From contig JASDDO010000001.1 in the NCBI GenBank assembly GCA_030015575.1, positions 319,953,595 to 320,017,594 on the forward strand: DNA of 64,000 bases, in the 5' to 3' direction. The DNA is from Agapanthus africanus. Taxonomy: Eukaryota > Streptophyta > Magnoliopsida > Asparagales > Amaryllidaceae. Each line of letters starts with the position of its first letter. Position 1 is the first letter of the stretch. Shown here piece by piece: positions 35,133-47,890 of the stretch. Position numbers and translations under genes: made by a program. The notes below the pieces were generated by a model. The model had not been told where the DNA came from, did no database searches, and saw only the letters and a program-made list of their open reading frames with translations.

Positions 35133-37193
35133 TGTTAGTCTATGTCGCTCACCCCGCAAGCTAGCGAGGAGGCGGAACAAGTAAAAATCGAAACTTTCTT
35201 ACATAGAAACATAGACTAAAGCTAAAGGATCTTTGCCAAACCATTACAAACGAACTACGGAGGTTTAATCTACTGTGTTGTAGAGATTATACCTTACGAA
35301 AATGGTCATTCGGTTCTTCCTTCCGCTGTCCACCTCATCCATGTGAGCTCCGAGGATCGATCCGGATCTTGGTCACCTCCGCGGCCTCCTAGAATCGAAG
35401 ACGATCCACCCGAGAGTCTATAGTCCGAGCTCCACCTCAAGCCGAGATAACTAGGGCAACAAGTTTGGTACTCTTGATGTCCTAGGTGATGTAGAGGAAG
35501 AAGATGGATTTGATTGTCTATTTGGTTTCTATTTTTCTTAACACATGCGAGCTATAGAAATTTCTAGTGAGGAGGAAGAAGAAGAACCATAGGAGCTTTC
35601 TTTTGATGAGAGAGAATGAGAAAGAAATAATGATGCATAAGAAAAATAATTACCTATCTTTTATTATGATAAATTGTGATGGCTACCTTGATTTGACCAT
35701 TATCATCTCAAAGATAAATCTAAAAGAATAAGAAGAGTCTAGTGCTTCACAAAATATCTAAGTCAACAATAGTCAATTAGGTCAAATGGTCAAGCTTGGT
35801 CAAATGGTCAAAGCAATTAGCTATAACACAATTATCATTAAAAAGATTAGTAAATATTTTCCTCTACCTCATAATGGTTTTGACCAAGTCAATGGTCAAA
35901 ACCCTAATGAGGCACCTCCTTCTTCGCTCCTCGCAACCGTGCATACACACCCACATCCGCATTCCGTAGAACACGAATATACAGAAGACAAAACTAATCC
36001 ATCTGTACAATATTAGGATCCGACTTAAACCAAAGCCCACTAGTATTGTCTGCCCGAACATCATACGCGCACAAGTGCACGTAAGTGATCGTCGCCCTGC
36101 CGTAAAACCATATGGCCTCTACACCTTTTGCCCAGTGCAAAGAAACTCTCTGTGTGGGACTCTAAAGACTCGACACTACGCTGGCAGTGGGTTTAACCAC
36201 AGACCGCAAGCGGCACTAGTTGTACGTAACGGTCCCCAGGTAGATGTCGATAAGAAGGCCGATGAGGTAAACCCATCCGAACTCCTACTGAGCGTGAATG
36301 TGACAATCTCCGTACAGTCCGGTCTGTTCGTCTAAGAGTATCGCTTGTCGGGCCTAAGGGAGTGGTAAATGTCAGACACCTAATAGCGGTACAAGTTGTG
36401 CCGGAGTGTAGCCCTGAACACCCTGAGAAACTACTGGAAACACTACCAGTAATTCTCGCTTGCCCTGGCGAGGGATTTTGTGTAATGGCTCTCCTAGACA
36501 CAGCGCGATATCAACCCCCAATACCGGGAGAGACGAATCCTATCTAACCGCTACTGCCTCCAAGTGCTTCGGGACTGCACCCAACTACTACCTGTTTGCA
36601 CGACTCCTTTGAGCCGTGGTAGGGTAGTAATCAAAGTACAGTGGGAACATACTCGAGGCTAAGTAGCAGTATCAAGTCGACGGACTATGTTATACTCCTG
36701 TCACCTGGGAACTGTTATCTGACGATAGGTATAGTACCAACCAACAGTTCCCGACGAGTCCTGTCCAGTGTACTCGTAACCTAACGAGCACCCGCATACT
36801 ACTCCAGTACGACGTACTAATGGCTGTAGGACAGACCATCTCCCCTGCTAGGATGAGAAGCGTATACGCTAGTCTATTCCGGAGTATCGCCCTGTCTCGA
36901 TAATCCTACGACTAGGGACCTGTATAAGGATGTGCTTGTAGATTACCCATCCCCCACTAGTGTGACTGCCATTACAACGCTGGTAATCAAGCAAAGATCC
37001 TAAGGGCTCCACTAATATGTATAAGCGATATGCTAAAAGAAACACATGCACATATTGAAGTAGAAACAAACCAAGTAGGATACTACCATTTTGAGCAAGA
37101 TTGTTTATACAACTGTGAATATCCCAAACTTCTATTAAGTAATATACAAACTAGTATGATACAGTAATGGCCTTTAGGGAATATACACTAACA
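35133..37193 (-). repeat. M1 5' LTR
   Basis: This 2061-bp LTR is bounded by TGTTAGTCTATGTCGC and CACTAACA. It contains the intact insertion site for S1 at 36268-36272 and the LTR hairpin arms TACTGG/CCAGTA at 36432-36451. Confidence 0.92.
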
Positions 37194-37198
37194 GCTAT
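37194..37198. repeat. Target site duplication of M1, right copy
   Basis: GCTAT follows M1's right end and continues into P's LTR as TGGGGGTCTGACG, matching the uninterrupted LTR in array A near 1228-1240. Confidence 0.93.
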
Positions 37199-38106
37199 TG
37201 GGGGTCTGACGTTTACCATCCCCCTAGGCCCGATATGCGATACTCATAGACGAACAGACCGGACTGTACGGAGATTGTCACAGATAGACTCAGTAGGGTT
37301 TTTAGGATGAGTTCGCTCGTCAGCTTCCCTTTCGCTCCACTAATATGTATGAGGCAGCCGTTACGTACAGCTAGTACCACTGACGTGCTTGTGGTTAAAC
37401 CCACTTCCAGCGTATTGACGAGTCTTTAGAGTCCTCCACAGAATGTTTCCCAAGTTCGGGCGAAACGTTATAGAGGCCGTATGGTTTTATGGCAGGGTTC
37501 GATCATATACGTGCACTTGTGAACGGATCTTGATCGGACGGATCATACTAGTGGGCTTTGGTTTAAGCCGGATCCTAGTATTAGATTTTTTGGATTACTT
37601 TCGTCTCGTAGATTCTTATTCAGTCGGAATACGGATGCGGGTATGTATATTCAGATGAGGGGTATTCTTATTATTCGTCATGAGTTTACTTTAGTTGATG
37701 CCATTTCTTTTGTTGGATTAACATTTAGTTTAAATGTTTTGTGGAGGAAAATGTGAGTGCAGGTTTTGTCCATATGCATCAATTCATGCCACATGCACAT
37801 GGTGACCCATGGTATTGGATCTAGTGTTGATTAAATGTGACATGAATTGATTTTGGAGCTAATTATGATTGTGGGGGATATTTTTGGAGAGAGAGGGCTG
37901 CCATGTGATGGCATGGGATTATTCTCTTTGGTTTGATATATATTTGCTCTCAAAAATATCTCACACAATCAACAAGTCATTTTACTTCACTTGCTTTTTT
38001 TTTCTTGAGCTCACATCTTCCTTCAATGGCTTCTTCTTCAACCTCCACCCATCCCTCAAATGAGTTGAGAATCCATGGGTGTATTGAGACAAAGTTATCA
38101 CACACT
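37199..38106 (+). repeat. P 5' LTR, piece 2
   Basis: This continues P's LTR after M1 (TGGGGGTCTGACGTTTACC..) and holds the block CGTATTGACGAGTCTTTAGAGTCC that is also at 1440-1463 in array A. It stops at S2. Confidence 0.8.
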
Positions 38107-38610
38107 TGTTGGGATTCCATAGCACCTAGTCTAGGGTTTAGAAGCATCACACATGCCACTTTAAAATTTAGAGAGGTGCTAAGCAAACTAACCATGAATC
38201 ATTAACTAGAATGTTTAGAGTAATAACACCAGTACCACGTACAAATAAGAATCTAACACTAAGTGAAGAGAATAAAACCTTTGTAGTTCTCTTTACTTGA
38301 CTCCTTGGATCCTTGAGAGTTTGAACGGGCTTGCTAATGATCTTCCAAATCCACGATGATCCACCCGGAGTCCACTTTGTCCAAGCTCCTAGCTCCACTT
38401 GATCAAAAGATGAAGATGAAGCTAACACTCTAAACTAATTAGCTAGACTAGTGTAGAATGATGATGTGGTTTATTTTCTCACTTCAAAACCCTATCTTTA
38501 TCACTTTCTCACTCACTAGAAATCTCAAGAGAGCAAGAGAGAGGAGGAAGAAGATGATGGCAAGCTTGAGCTCAAAGAGATAATGATAAAAGAAAAATAA
38601 GAATGAAATA

Positions 38611-38646
<36 letters not shown>

Positions 38647-40052
38647 TAAATCATTTTCACTTATAGGCATGGATTAATAAATATCTAGATATTTATCATT
38701 GAGCAATAAGAGCCATAGAAAATTAACTCATGGTTAATGTAAGGTTAAGTGTAGTGATAAATATCAACCATGAATTAATTCTATTTCTTTTTAACTCAAA
38801 AATAAATGTAAAGATAATTACTATCATATGAGTCTTGCATTACCACCATATATGTATCAACAACTATGACACACAAGAATGTATGCATGTATGTGCATGC
38901 ACATCATCATGTGCATCAACATAAACATATGCATACATGCATGCATACAAGAAAGGAAAAGGGTTTAAACAAAGTGAGCTATATAGTCAATGTTAAATCA
39001 ACACTTGATTTAACAAACCGGTCATATCTCATACGACCCGACCAATAGTAAATCGCCCGATTAATATACGGTATCACATATACACATCTCATATGCACAC
39101 CACATCGTTTCGCCTGGGCTAGAAAACTCCTCTGTGGGACTCTAAGACTCGTCAATATGCCGGCAGTGGGCGATGATCATATCAATCACCCACAAGCCGC
39201 AAGAGGTCAGTTAAACGTAACGGCCACCCGGGTATTGAGCGATCAGAAGAAAACAAGCGAACCTGTCAAAACTCCACGAGCCAACTGGTAACACTTACCG
39301 TACAATCCGGTCTCTTCGTCAGATATGCTGCATATCGAGTCTAGGGATAGATATAGCCAATCGAGCACAGCACAACATCAACCCCCAATACCGGGAGAGA
39401 CGAAACCCCTCCTATCGCTCATTGCCTCCATATGTCTCAGGACTGTACCCAAAAGCCACTTGTTTGCACGACTCAGTAGAGCCGTGGTAGGATGGAAATC
39501 AAAGCACAGTGGGAGAACACATGAGACTCTATGACGATCTCGGGTCTACAGACTAACCTGTACCAGTGTCACCCGAGAACTGCTATCCGACGATAGATAT
39601 AATACCATATAGGAGATCTCGGTGAGTCTGTCCAGTGTACCCAGTCTCCACTGAGCACCCGCATACAATCTCGATGTCAAACATTAATGGATATGGGAAC
39701 ATCCATCGCCCATCACATGGGTTAAGTTTCATATACGCTAGTCTACTCTGGAATATAGATGCCCCGTCTCGATACACCCATGACTAGGGACATTTTAGGA
39801 TATGCTTATAAACTACACATGTCCTACTAGTATGATATGCATCATAATCACAGTAGTCAAGCAAATATCCTCAGGGCTTTATCAACATGTACAAATGAAT
39901 AAAAGCATGATCAAAATAACATGTCAGATAAAGAGTAACCAGATAGCATACTATCATGTCGAGCAAGAATGTCCTCTGAATATATATATATATACATGTA
40001 TAAATACATCCACTATCAAATAATGGCCTTTAGGGCATACATATATCCAACA
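38107..40052 (-). mobile_element. S2: solo Copia LTR
   Basis: These 1946 bp are bounded by TGTTGGGATTCC and TATATCCAACA, the same subfamily as E2's LTR. There is no purine tract or RNase H at its right and no primer site at its left, so it is a solo LTR. The flanking five bases (ACACT and ACGAT) agree at only three positions. Either the duplication has decayed or the solo LTR arose by recombination between different elements. It contains an AT microsatellite at 38609-38646. Confidence 0.78.
38609..38646. repeat. AT microsatellite
   Basis: AT dinucleotides with a single G interruption lie in the solo LTR S2. Confidence 0.9.
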
Positions 40053-40397
40053 ACGATATCTTTAATTCACCTTGGACATGTCAGCTAGCAAACTTCATGT
40101 CCGAATTGCTTCGGTTTTGAAGTAGGAGCCCGTAAAAAGATTCGTTGACGTTGTGCCACTTCGAAGAGGAGACCGGAGATCAAGCGAGATCGGAGATGCC
40201 GCGAGGAGCTAAGGATGGTGGCTAAAGACTGAAGGACACAGATCGATCGGTATAGCCATTCTATCATCTTTGTAGTTAGCTAGTTTAGAGTTAATGGTAT
40301 GATCCGGGTGAAAGCCCACATTAGCGACGGTTTTATAAAAGTTTTTGTTCCGCGTTTGGCCTCTGATTGACGGCCGGGGCATTACCGTAGACTTACA
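40053..40397 (+). repeat. P 5' LTR, piece 3
   Basis: This is the last part of P's LTR, ending GTAGACTTACA immediately before the primer site. Confidence 0.78.
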
Positions 40398-40410
40398 TGG
40401 TATCAGAGCC
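40398..40410 (+). promoter_or_regulatory. Primer binding site of P
   Basis: TGGTATCAGAGCC directly follows the LTR end CTTACA. Confidence 0.9.
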
Positions 40411-42499
40411 ACGCCATTAACCCACACTAGCTTGTTCTAACATGTTTAAAACATCGATCAACCAAATTTTCTAAAACCGCAATTCCATTCTTCAAGTTTC
40501 TGCTGAATTTTTAAAGTCGTCTAAAACTTATTTTGGGTATATCAGAAAATCGTGTAGGCTTTATTACGACCCTGGAAGAAATTTGAGAGCACGTCCTGAC
40601 CATCACACCGCGGAACCGCGGCCAAACCATCGTGTTTGCCGCGGTTGCGCGGCGGTATGGTGGACACAGTGCACCATTTTTCTTCTGGGAGTCTTTTATA
40701 TGGAATAGTGGTTTCTGAGATGTTTTGTTTTGGCCCAGATTCGTTTGAGTGCTGAATTTGCAGGGCCACTTCGGGAAGTTTTGTCGATCGAAATTTTAAA
40801 TACGTTAGTTTACAGTACATACATTTCTATCTACGACCGTGAATCTCATTAGAGCGGTATAACTCGTCTAATAGCTAAATGTCCTTTTAGACGAGTTTGC
40901 AAACGTGACATTCACGTTGATGTTCTGCGTTGTGCTGTGATGTTGCGGATTTGTTGTGGTGGATAGCTTGGGTGCAATGTTAGTACAGTTTAGTTTCATT
41001 TGTACATTTGATATCGTGGGGCGAGCGTCCGACATATGGACTGCCGTCACTGCCTGTTTGTATATTATTCTTTTGGGGAACGGCCAGGTTGAGGTCGATG
41101 TCACCGTTGTACACATTTTCTTTTTTGTACTAGGATTACCCTACGGTGGAGTGCACGGATAGCCGGGTTCTGGAGGGCAATGGGACCGCATCTCATGGCT
41201 TTGAGACGGAGGGGGATTCACTCTAGAATTGGCGGGCTTTCGCCACACTCGTAGGGGGTACAGGTTGACCCAAGGAGGGGTTCTCAAGTTAACGGATTCC
41301 GTGAAGTCCTGGGTGGTCCATTCACTTTGCTGAAAGAGGCTGCCTCGCTTCAGGTTTTGGCAGGTAACTTGTCGCACTCGTAGGGGTCTAGGTTTTCATT
41401 GCATAAGTTATCCACACGACAGGGGAACGTCGGGTTTTAGTTGCGGCTCAATGGAAACCCTGGGCTCCCAGATTATCTGTATTATTCTGTGATACTTATT
41501 ACTTTTCTGTAATGTTGCATTTATCACGCCTGGAGCGATTATTATATATTGGTATATATACTAGTAGATGTTATATATGTTTTTCATCCGCGCTAGTCCA
41601 GTCCCCGCTCTGTCGTTAGTTAAGTAACCTAACGGGTGATGACGGGACCCAGTGGCGAATGCGGATGGCATATACATACATCATATTTTCATTCTTTTGT
41701 GGTGTGATTAATTGATAGGACCGCGTTGATTCAGATCAATGCAAGGAAAACAAACCTATTCGATATTGTTGGAAAAAATTTCAAAAAGCTGTTATTACAA
41801 GAACGTTCTCTTTTGCTTTGCACAGAGGTATTCAGTTATGAATACCCAGCACCTCATTCGACGAGGCAAGGGCCGAGATCCCTTCATCAGGAGTGACCCC
41901 TTGGGCAGAAGTTTGTGTCAGGGTAATAACTTCATTGTAGTCGATTACTTTTTGCTTTGCATCGCGGTATTCAGTTGGAATATCATGCACCTCATTCTAC
42001 GGGGAAAGAGCCGAGATCCCTTCACCAGGAGTGACCTCTTTAGCAAAGGTTTTCACAACTATATATTTGTAAAAAGCTATCCGGTTCCTTCAACGATATC
42101 AAGTTCATTACGTTAAAGGGTTTTCACCAAAAACCATTCATAGCCCTCTGTCATTTCAAATGGGTAGCACTTAGTATTCATGCTATGTATGTTGGCCTTC
42201 GTCAAGGCATAGTGTATGGTAGCTATTTGTTACTTTTCTGTTTCATAGATAGATGCGTTGGTTTGGGACAGTCGTACTACTATTTTGGCCTTCGCCAAGG
42301 GTATGTATGGGTGGGTTCAAATTAACCTGGATGATGACGGGTAGAACTTGACATGTGACTTATGATATGTTGGCTTTCGTCAAGGTCATAAGAGCATGGG
42401 GTAAAAAATCACATCGGGAGTTCCTAAAGAAACTGAAACTTGCCGGGCACGCGCATACCTTCTGGAGTATGATAACGTGAGTGGATTCCATCACGTAAC
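40411..42499 (+). other. P leader
   Basis: This untranslated region is homologous to the leaders of A, M1 and M2. It has two box hairpins (GGTATTCA-GTTA-TGAATACC at 41827-41846; GGTATTC/GAATATC at 41966-41984) and three TTGGC hairpins (42183-42212, about 42274-42310, 42359-42392). Hairpin two has the fully paired inner stem TTGGC-CTTC-GCCAA. The leader is interrupted by M2 at 42499 and resumes at 52698. No open frame of note is supported. Confidence 0.72.
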
Positions 42500-44596
42500 T
42501 GTTGGGTTAGCCTAGCACCACATGAAGGGTTTGGAAGCATCACATGAACCAAAAATGGAGTCTTAGGGTTCTAGGCTAACAAGCATCGGATCGTTCCTAG
42601 AAAAATTGGGGTTTCAAAATTTTCATATCATCATATGAAAGGAAAGCTAGGGTTTAGAGAGTACAACCTTTGTAGCTCCCTACGCTAGACTCCTCGGCCA
42701 CTTAGGGTTTGAAAAAGCTCCGCTTGAACTCCTCGATGTCACCGATGATCCACCCGGAGTCCGCTTTGTCCAAGCTTGCAACTTTATCCGATCAAGTGAA
42801 CGAAATCAAGCTAACACTCCAAACAAGTGGGCTAGACTTGTGTAGAATGGTATTGTGGTTCTCTTTCTCACTTCAAAATCCAATCTTGATGAGTATATTG
42901 CTCACTACAAAGAACTAGAGAGCAAAATGAGAGAGGAAGAAGAAGATGATGGCAATTTAGAAGATGATAAGTTCAACCCTTAAAGAAAATAGAAAAAATA
43001 TATCAATATATATTTTCTATCTATCATCTCAAACCATGGTTGAATCATTATTGTACTTGAGTTAAAAACAAAAAGGAAGAGTAAACCATGGTTAAATGGT
43101 GGGTGAGTGAGGTTAGGTCAAGAAGAGTGTAGAAACAATCCAAAACAAACCCATTTCTTTTTCCTTTTGTTTTTAGCTTAAATACAATAATATTCCATAT
43201 AAAAAACCCATGGTGTGAGTCTTATATTGCCACCATTTTCTTGTATAATCAACCATGAAAGATGTATGTATGTATGTATGTGTATATGTACATCCATATG
43301 TGCATGAATCAAAAAGAAGGCATACATGCATGCATAAATCCAACTAACTCAAGAAAGGATTTCAAGTGAGAAGCTAATGGTTAAATGATAAATCAACACT
43401 TGATTTATCAATCCGGCTATATCACATATGACCCCTACCAAAAGCAAGCCGCCCGATCAATATACGGTATCCTATACGCGCATTTTAATCGGGTCCATGC
43501 GCATATCGCATACGCGCACCACAACGTTTCGCCTGGACTAGGAAACTCCATTGTGGGACTCTGAGACTCGTCAATACGCCGGCAGTGGGTGATGATCAAA
43601 TCAAGCACCCCCAAGCCGCAAGCGGTCAGCTAAACGTAACGGCCACCCGGGTATTGAGCGATCAGAAGAGAACAAGCAAACCTGCTACAACTCCCGTCGA
43701 GCCGATCGGCAACACTTCCCGTACAGTCCGGTCTCCTCGTCTGATATGTCGCATATCAAGTCTAGGGGTGGTAAACGTCAGACCCCAATAACCGATAAGT
43801 CGTGCCGATGTGAGGCTCATAACGGGTCGAGAAACTACTGGCAACACTTACCAGCAAATCTCTGAATCAGCCCTGGCTAGGGACTTCCCTGTTACGGCCA
43901 ATCGAGCACAATACAACATCAACCCCCAATACCGGGAGAGACGAAACCCCTCCTATCGCTCATTGCCTCCATGTGACTCGGTACTGTACCCAAAAACCAC
44001 CGTTTTGCACGCCCTCATGGACGTGGTAAGGTGGAGATCAAAGCACAGTGGGAATCACACAAGACTCTATGACGATCTCGGGTCTACAGACTAACCTGTA
44101 CAAGTATCACCTGAGAACTGCCATCTGACATGAGGTATAATACCATCTGGGAGTTCTCGGCGAGTCCGTCCAGTGTACCCAGTCTCCACTGAGCACCCGT
44201 ATACCATCTCTGATGTCAAACACCAATGGATATGGGATCATCCATCGCCCATCTCATGGGTCGAGAAGCGTATACGCTAGTCTACACTGGTATATCGATG
44301 CCCCATCTCGATACACCTACGACTAGGGACCTTGAAGGATGTACTTATGGACTACCATGTCCCCACTAGTATGATCTGCATCATAGTCCAGGTAGTCAAG
44401 TACACAACCTAAGGGCTTTACCAACATGTAACTATAAGACAGTTTAAAGAGACTAGTATACATGTTATGATAAAGTGCAATCAGATAGCATACTATCATA
44501 TCGAGCATGAAATTCATCTCTATATATGTCCAAGCATCCAATATAATATACATCATCTGTACAATACTGGCCTCTAGGGCATACATACAACTAACA
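42500..44596 (-). repeat. M2 3' LTR
   Basis: This 2097-bp LTR is bounded by TGTTGGGTTAGCC and CAACTAACA, followed by the complement of the purine tract. It contains a TATG microsatellite at about 43263-43284 and the LTR hairpin near 43836-43854. Confidence 0.92.
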
Positions 44597-44610
44597 ATCT
44601 CCTACTTGCA

Positions 44611-47600
44611 CTAGGGCCAGCTGCTGTAGTATCGCATACCAAGCATCCCGAAGAGTCTCTCAAACTGTATCTGGGGAATGGCCTTCGTGAGTGGATCCGC
44701 CGTATTGTTCTTCGTGTCAACCCTCCTGACCTCGATCTCCCGGCGATCAACTATCTCCCGGATCAGGTGATACTGCCTCAGAATATGCCTGGATCGCTGA
44801 TGGGACCTGGGTTCCTTGGCCAAAGCCACCGCTCCATTGTTATCGCAATACAAAGGTATTGGATTCTCAATAGATGGAACCACTCCAAGTTTAGTAATGA
44901 ACTTCTTGATCCAGACAGCCTCTTTAGCAGCATCATTGGCAGCGATGTATTCAGCCTCCATCGTCGAGTCTGCCACGGTTTCCTACTTGGAACTCTTCCA
45001 GCTAACCGCCCCTTCGTAAAGGGTAAAGACAAATCCCGACTGCGACTTAGAGTCGTCCTTATCACTCTGGAAGATCGAATCGGTAAAGGACTCCACTTGG
45101 AGTTCTCCGTTACCATACACCAAGAGCATCTCTTTAGTCCTTCGCAAGTACTTGAGAATGCTCTTCACAGCTGTCCAGTGACTCTCTCCAGGATCAGCTT
45201 GATACCTGCTCACTACACTTAGTGAGTATGCTACATCGGGTCTGGTACATAGCATCGCGTACATGATAGAGCCTACAGCCGAAGCATAGGGTATCCCTTG
45301 CATGCGAGCTCTCTCCAAATCAGTCTTGGGAGACATCTCTTTGGAGAGAGTGACTCCAGAGATCGTGGGCAAATTCCTACGCTTGGATTCTTCCATACTA
45401 AACCTCTTTAGTATGGTATCAATGTACCTGGATTGGGACAATCCCAATATCCGTTTGGATCTATCTCTATAGATCCTAATTCCCAATATGCAAGAGGCAT
45501 CACCAAGATCTTTCATTGAGAATCTTTGTGATAAGAAGAGCTTGACCGATTGCAGCATAGGAATATCATTTCCTATCAAGAGTATGTCGTCCACGTACAA
45601 TATGAGGAAGACAACCTTACTCTCTGCAACCTTCTTGTAGATACAAAGTTCATCTGGGTTTTTGACGAAATCAAACTCTTTGATAACGACGTCAAAGCAG
45701 ATGTTCCAACTCCGCGATGCTTGCTTTAATCCATAAATGGATTTAAACAGTTTGCACACTTGCCCGTTGCTCCCACTATCTATGAAGCCCTCTGGCTGAG
45801 TCATGTACACGCACTCTTCTAAATCACCGTTTAGAAAGGCTGTCTTAACATCCATTTGCCAGATTTCGTAATCATGATATGCAGCGATGGCAAGCATGAT
45901 CCAGATGGATTTAAGCATAGCCACTGGAGAAAAAGTTTCGTCATAGTCCACACCCGGTCTTTGACGAAAACCCTTTGCAACAAGTCTAACTTTGAAAGTC
46001 TCCACTTTCCCATCTACACCAAGTTTTTTCTTGAAGATCCACTTGCTCCCAATGGGTTTTACCCCTTCAAGAGCAACTTCCAAAGTCCATACTTTGTTGG
46101 TGTACATGGATTCCATCTTGGACTGCATTGCATCCAGCCATTTCACCGGGTCTCTACTCGTGATGGCCTGTTCGAAGCTAGTTGGGTCATCATCCTCCAT
46201 GATGCAATCCTCGCTACCTCCATCCATGAGAAAACCGTAGTATCTCTCAGGTTGGCGAGGAACCCTACTAGATCGGTGGAGAGGCTGAGGTTAGTTGGGA
46301 ACTACCGAATCCTCTGGTTCCACTAAATCTTCAGTTGCAGTTTGTGTTTCTGGAACCTCTTCCAGCTCTACCACTTTGCCACTAATTTCTTTTGCAAGAA
46401 ATTCCTTTTCCAAAAAGGTGGCATGTTGAGCAACAAACACTTTTTGTTCCTCACTGTGGTAAAAAAAATACCCATATGAGTTCTTTGGATATCCTACAAA
46501 CTTGCAAAGAACTGACCGTGCCTCTAGCTTGTCCGGATTTTTTCTTTTGACATAGGCTGGACAACCCCATATCTTAACTCGTTTAAGATATGGCCTCTTC
46601 CCACTCCATATCTCATATGGTGTGGTAGGTACAGATTTAGATGGAACTTGATTCAATAGGTATGCTGCTGTCTCTAGCGCATATCCCCAGAAGAAAATAG
46701 GTAACTCAGTTGTGCTCATCATAGAGCGCACCATATCTAATAGGGTGCGGTTCCTTCATTCTGATACACCGTTGTGCTGTGGTGTATATGGAGGAGTCAG
46801 CTGAGAGAGAATCCCATTCTCTTTTAGGAAGTCCAGGAATTCATTGCTCATGTATTCACCTCCTCGATCAGATCAAAGGATTTTAATACTTTTTCCGGTT
46901 TGGTTCTCGACTTCTTGTTTCTATTCTCTAAATTTCTCAAAAGCTTCTATTTTGTGTTTCATCAGGAACACATATCCGAATCTAGAGAGATCGTCAGTGA
47001 ATATAATGCAGTACGAAGAACCATCCCTGGCATGTGTAGACATGGGACCGCATACATCACTATGTATCAGTCCCAAGAGTTCGGTAACTCTTTCTCCGTG
47101 TCCCGTAAACGGAGTTTTGGTCATCTTGCCTTTGAGACATGACTGGCAAGTGTCATAAGATGAAAATTCGAATGGTTTCAAATATCCATCTTTATGCAAC
47201 TTTGCAAGTCATTTCGCATTGATGTGACCTAGTCTACAATGCCACAAGAAGGATTCGTTCAAATCTGAACTCTTCCTCTTGTGTGTGTTTGTTATACTCA
47301 GAACTGTTGATTGATTTAGAACATAAATGCCATTGCACAGCGTGCCTGATCCAACCAACTTTTGGTTACGGAAAATGTTCATAACATTATCCTGTAATAC
47401 AAAATTATATCCCTTTTTACTTAACAAAGAAACCGATATAATGTTGCATATCAGGTTCGGCATGTAATAGCATTCGTTCAGAATCAATGTATTACCAGTT
47501 GGTAATGTAAGGTGATATTCCCCGACAGTCTTAGCTGCAACAATTGCACCATTTCCAACTCTTATGTCTTTATCACCTTCTCCAAGTTCTCTACCTTTTC

Positions 47601-47890
47601 TAAGCCCATGTAACTGATTACATATATGGGATCCTGACCCGGTATCTAATACCCAGGACGTAGGGAAAATGGAGAAACAGTTCTCTGTAACGAACACACC
47701 CGAAGAAAATGCATCAACATGTACTTTCTTCATTCGGGTGGCATGGGAATCCTGGTATTCCCCTATGTCCTGTTCATTCCTATAACTCTTATAAGAAAGA
47801 ACGGAACCAACGTTCCCCAGCACAGTATAACATGCGGGTTCGGTCAATACATCCATATTATTATCTTGATTAGGGCATGACATGGTCGCT
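44611..47890 (-). pseudogene. M2 pol remnant (protease, integrase, reverse transcriptase, RNase H)
   Basis: In sense, right to left: a start MSCPNQDNNMDVLTEPACY near 47883 followed directly by the protease region (SWVLDTGSGSHICN) and pre-integrase zinc region (LWHCRLGHINA) to 47209; integrase core (about 47200-46290; SSYCIIFTDDLSRFGYVFLMKHK); reverse transcriptase with RNase H beginning (46227-44983, 414 codons; IFKKKLGVDGKVETFKVRLVAKGF, MDVKTAFLNGDLEECVYM, LYVDDILLIGNDIPML, CTRPDVAYSLSVVSRYQADPGESHW); RNase H end (44976-44611; YCDNNGAVALAKEPRSHQRSRH). The catalytic-site words of reverse transcriptase are present. It is broken about five or six times overall. The family normally has a Gag domain first, which I do not find. 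Confidence 0.88.

Larger units (their letters stand above)
22757..37193 (-). mobile_element. M1: complete-length Copia (Angela) element, broken
   Basis: Read right to left: 5' LTR 37193-35133, primer site, leader, gag-pol remnant, purine tract, 3' LTR 29314-22757 (which contains S1). Exact 5-bp target duplications GCTAT flank it inside P's LTR. Without S1 it is about 9.9 kb, normal for the family. The LTRs differ by about 4-5% by my count, giving roughly 1.8 My. Gag, zinc knuckle, protease, integrase, reverse transcriptase and RNase H are recognisable in order but interrupted about seven or eight times, so it could not move on its own. Confidence 0.9.

Noticed and set aside
38102-40057. Target duplication for S2 (ACACT / ACGAT)
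   Set aside because: Only three of five bases agree, so it is not claimed as a true duplication.
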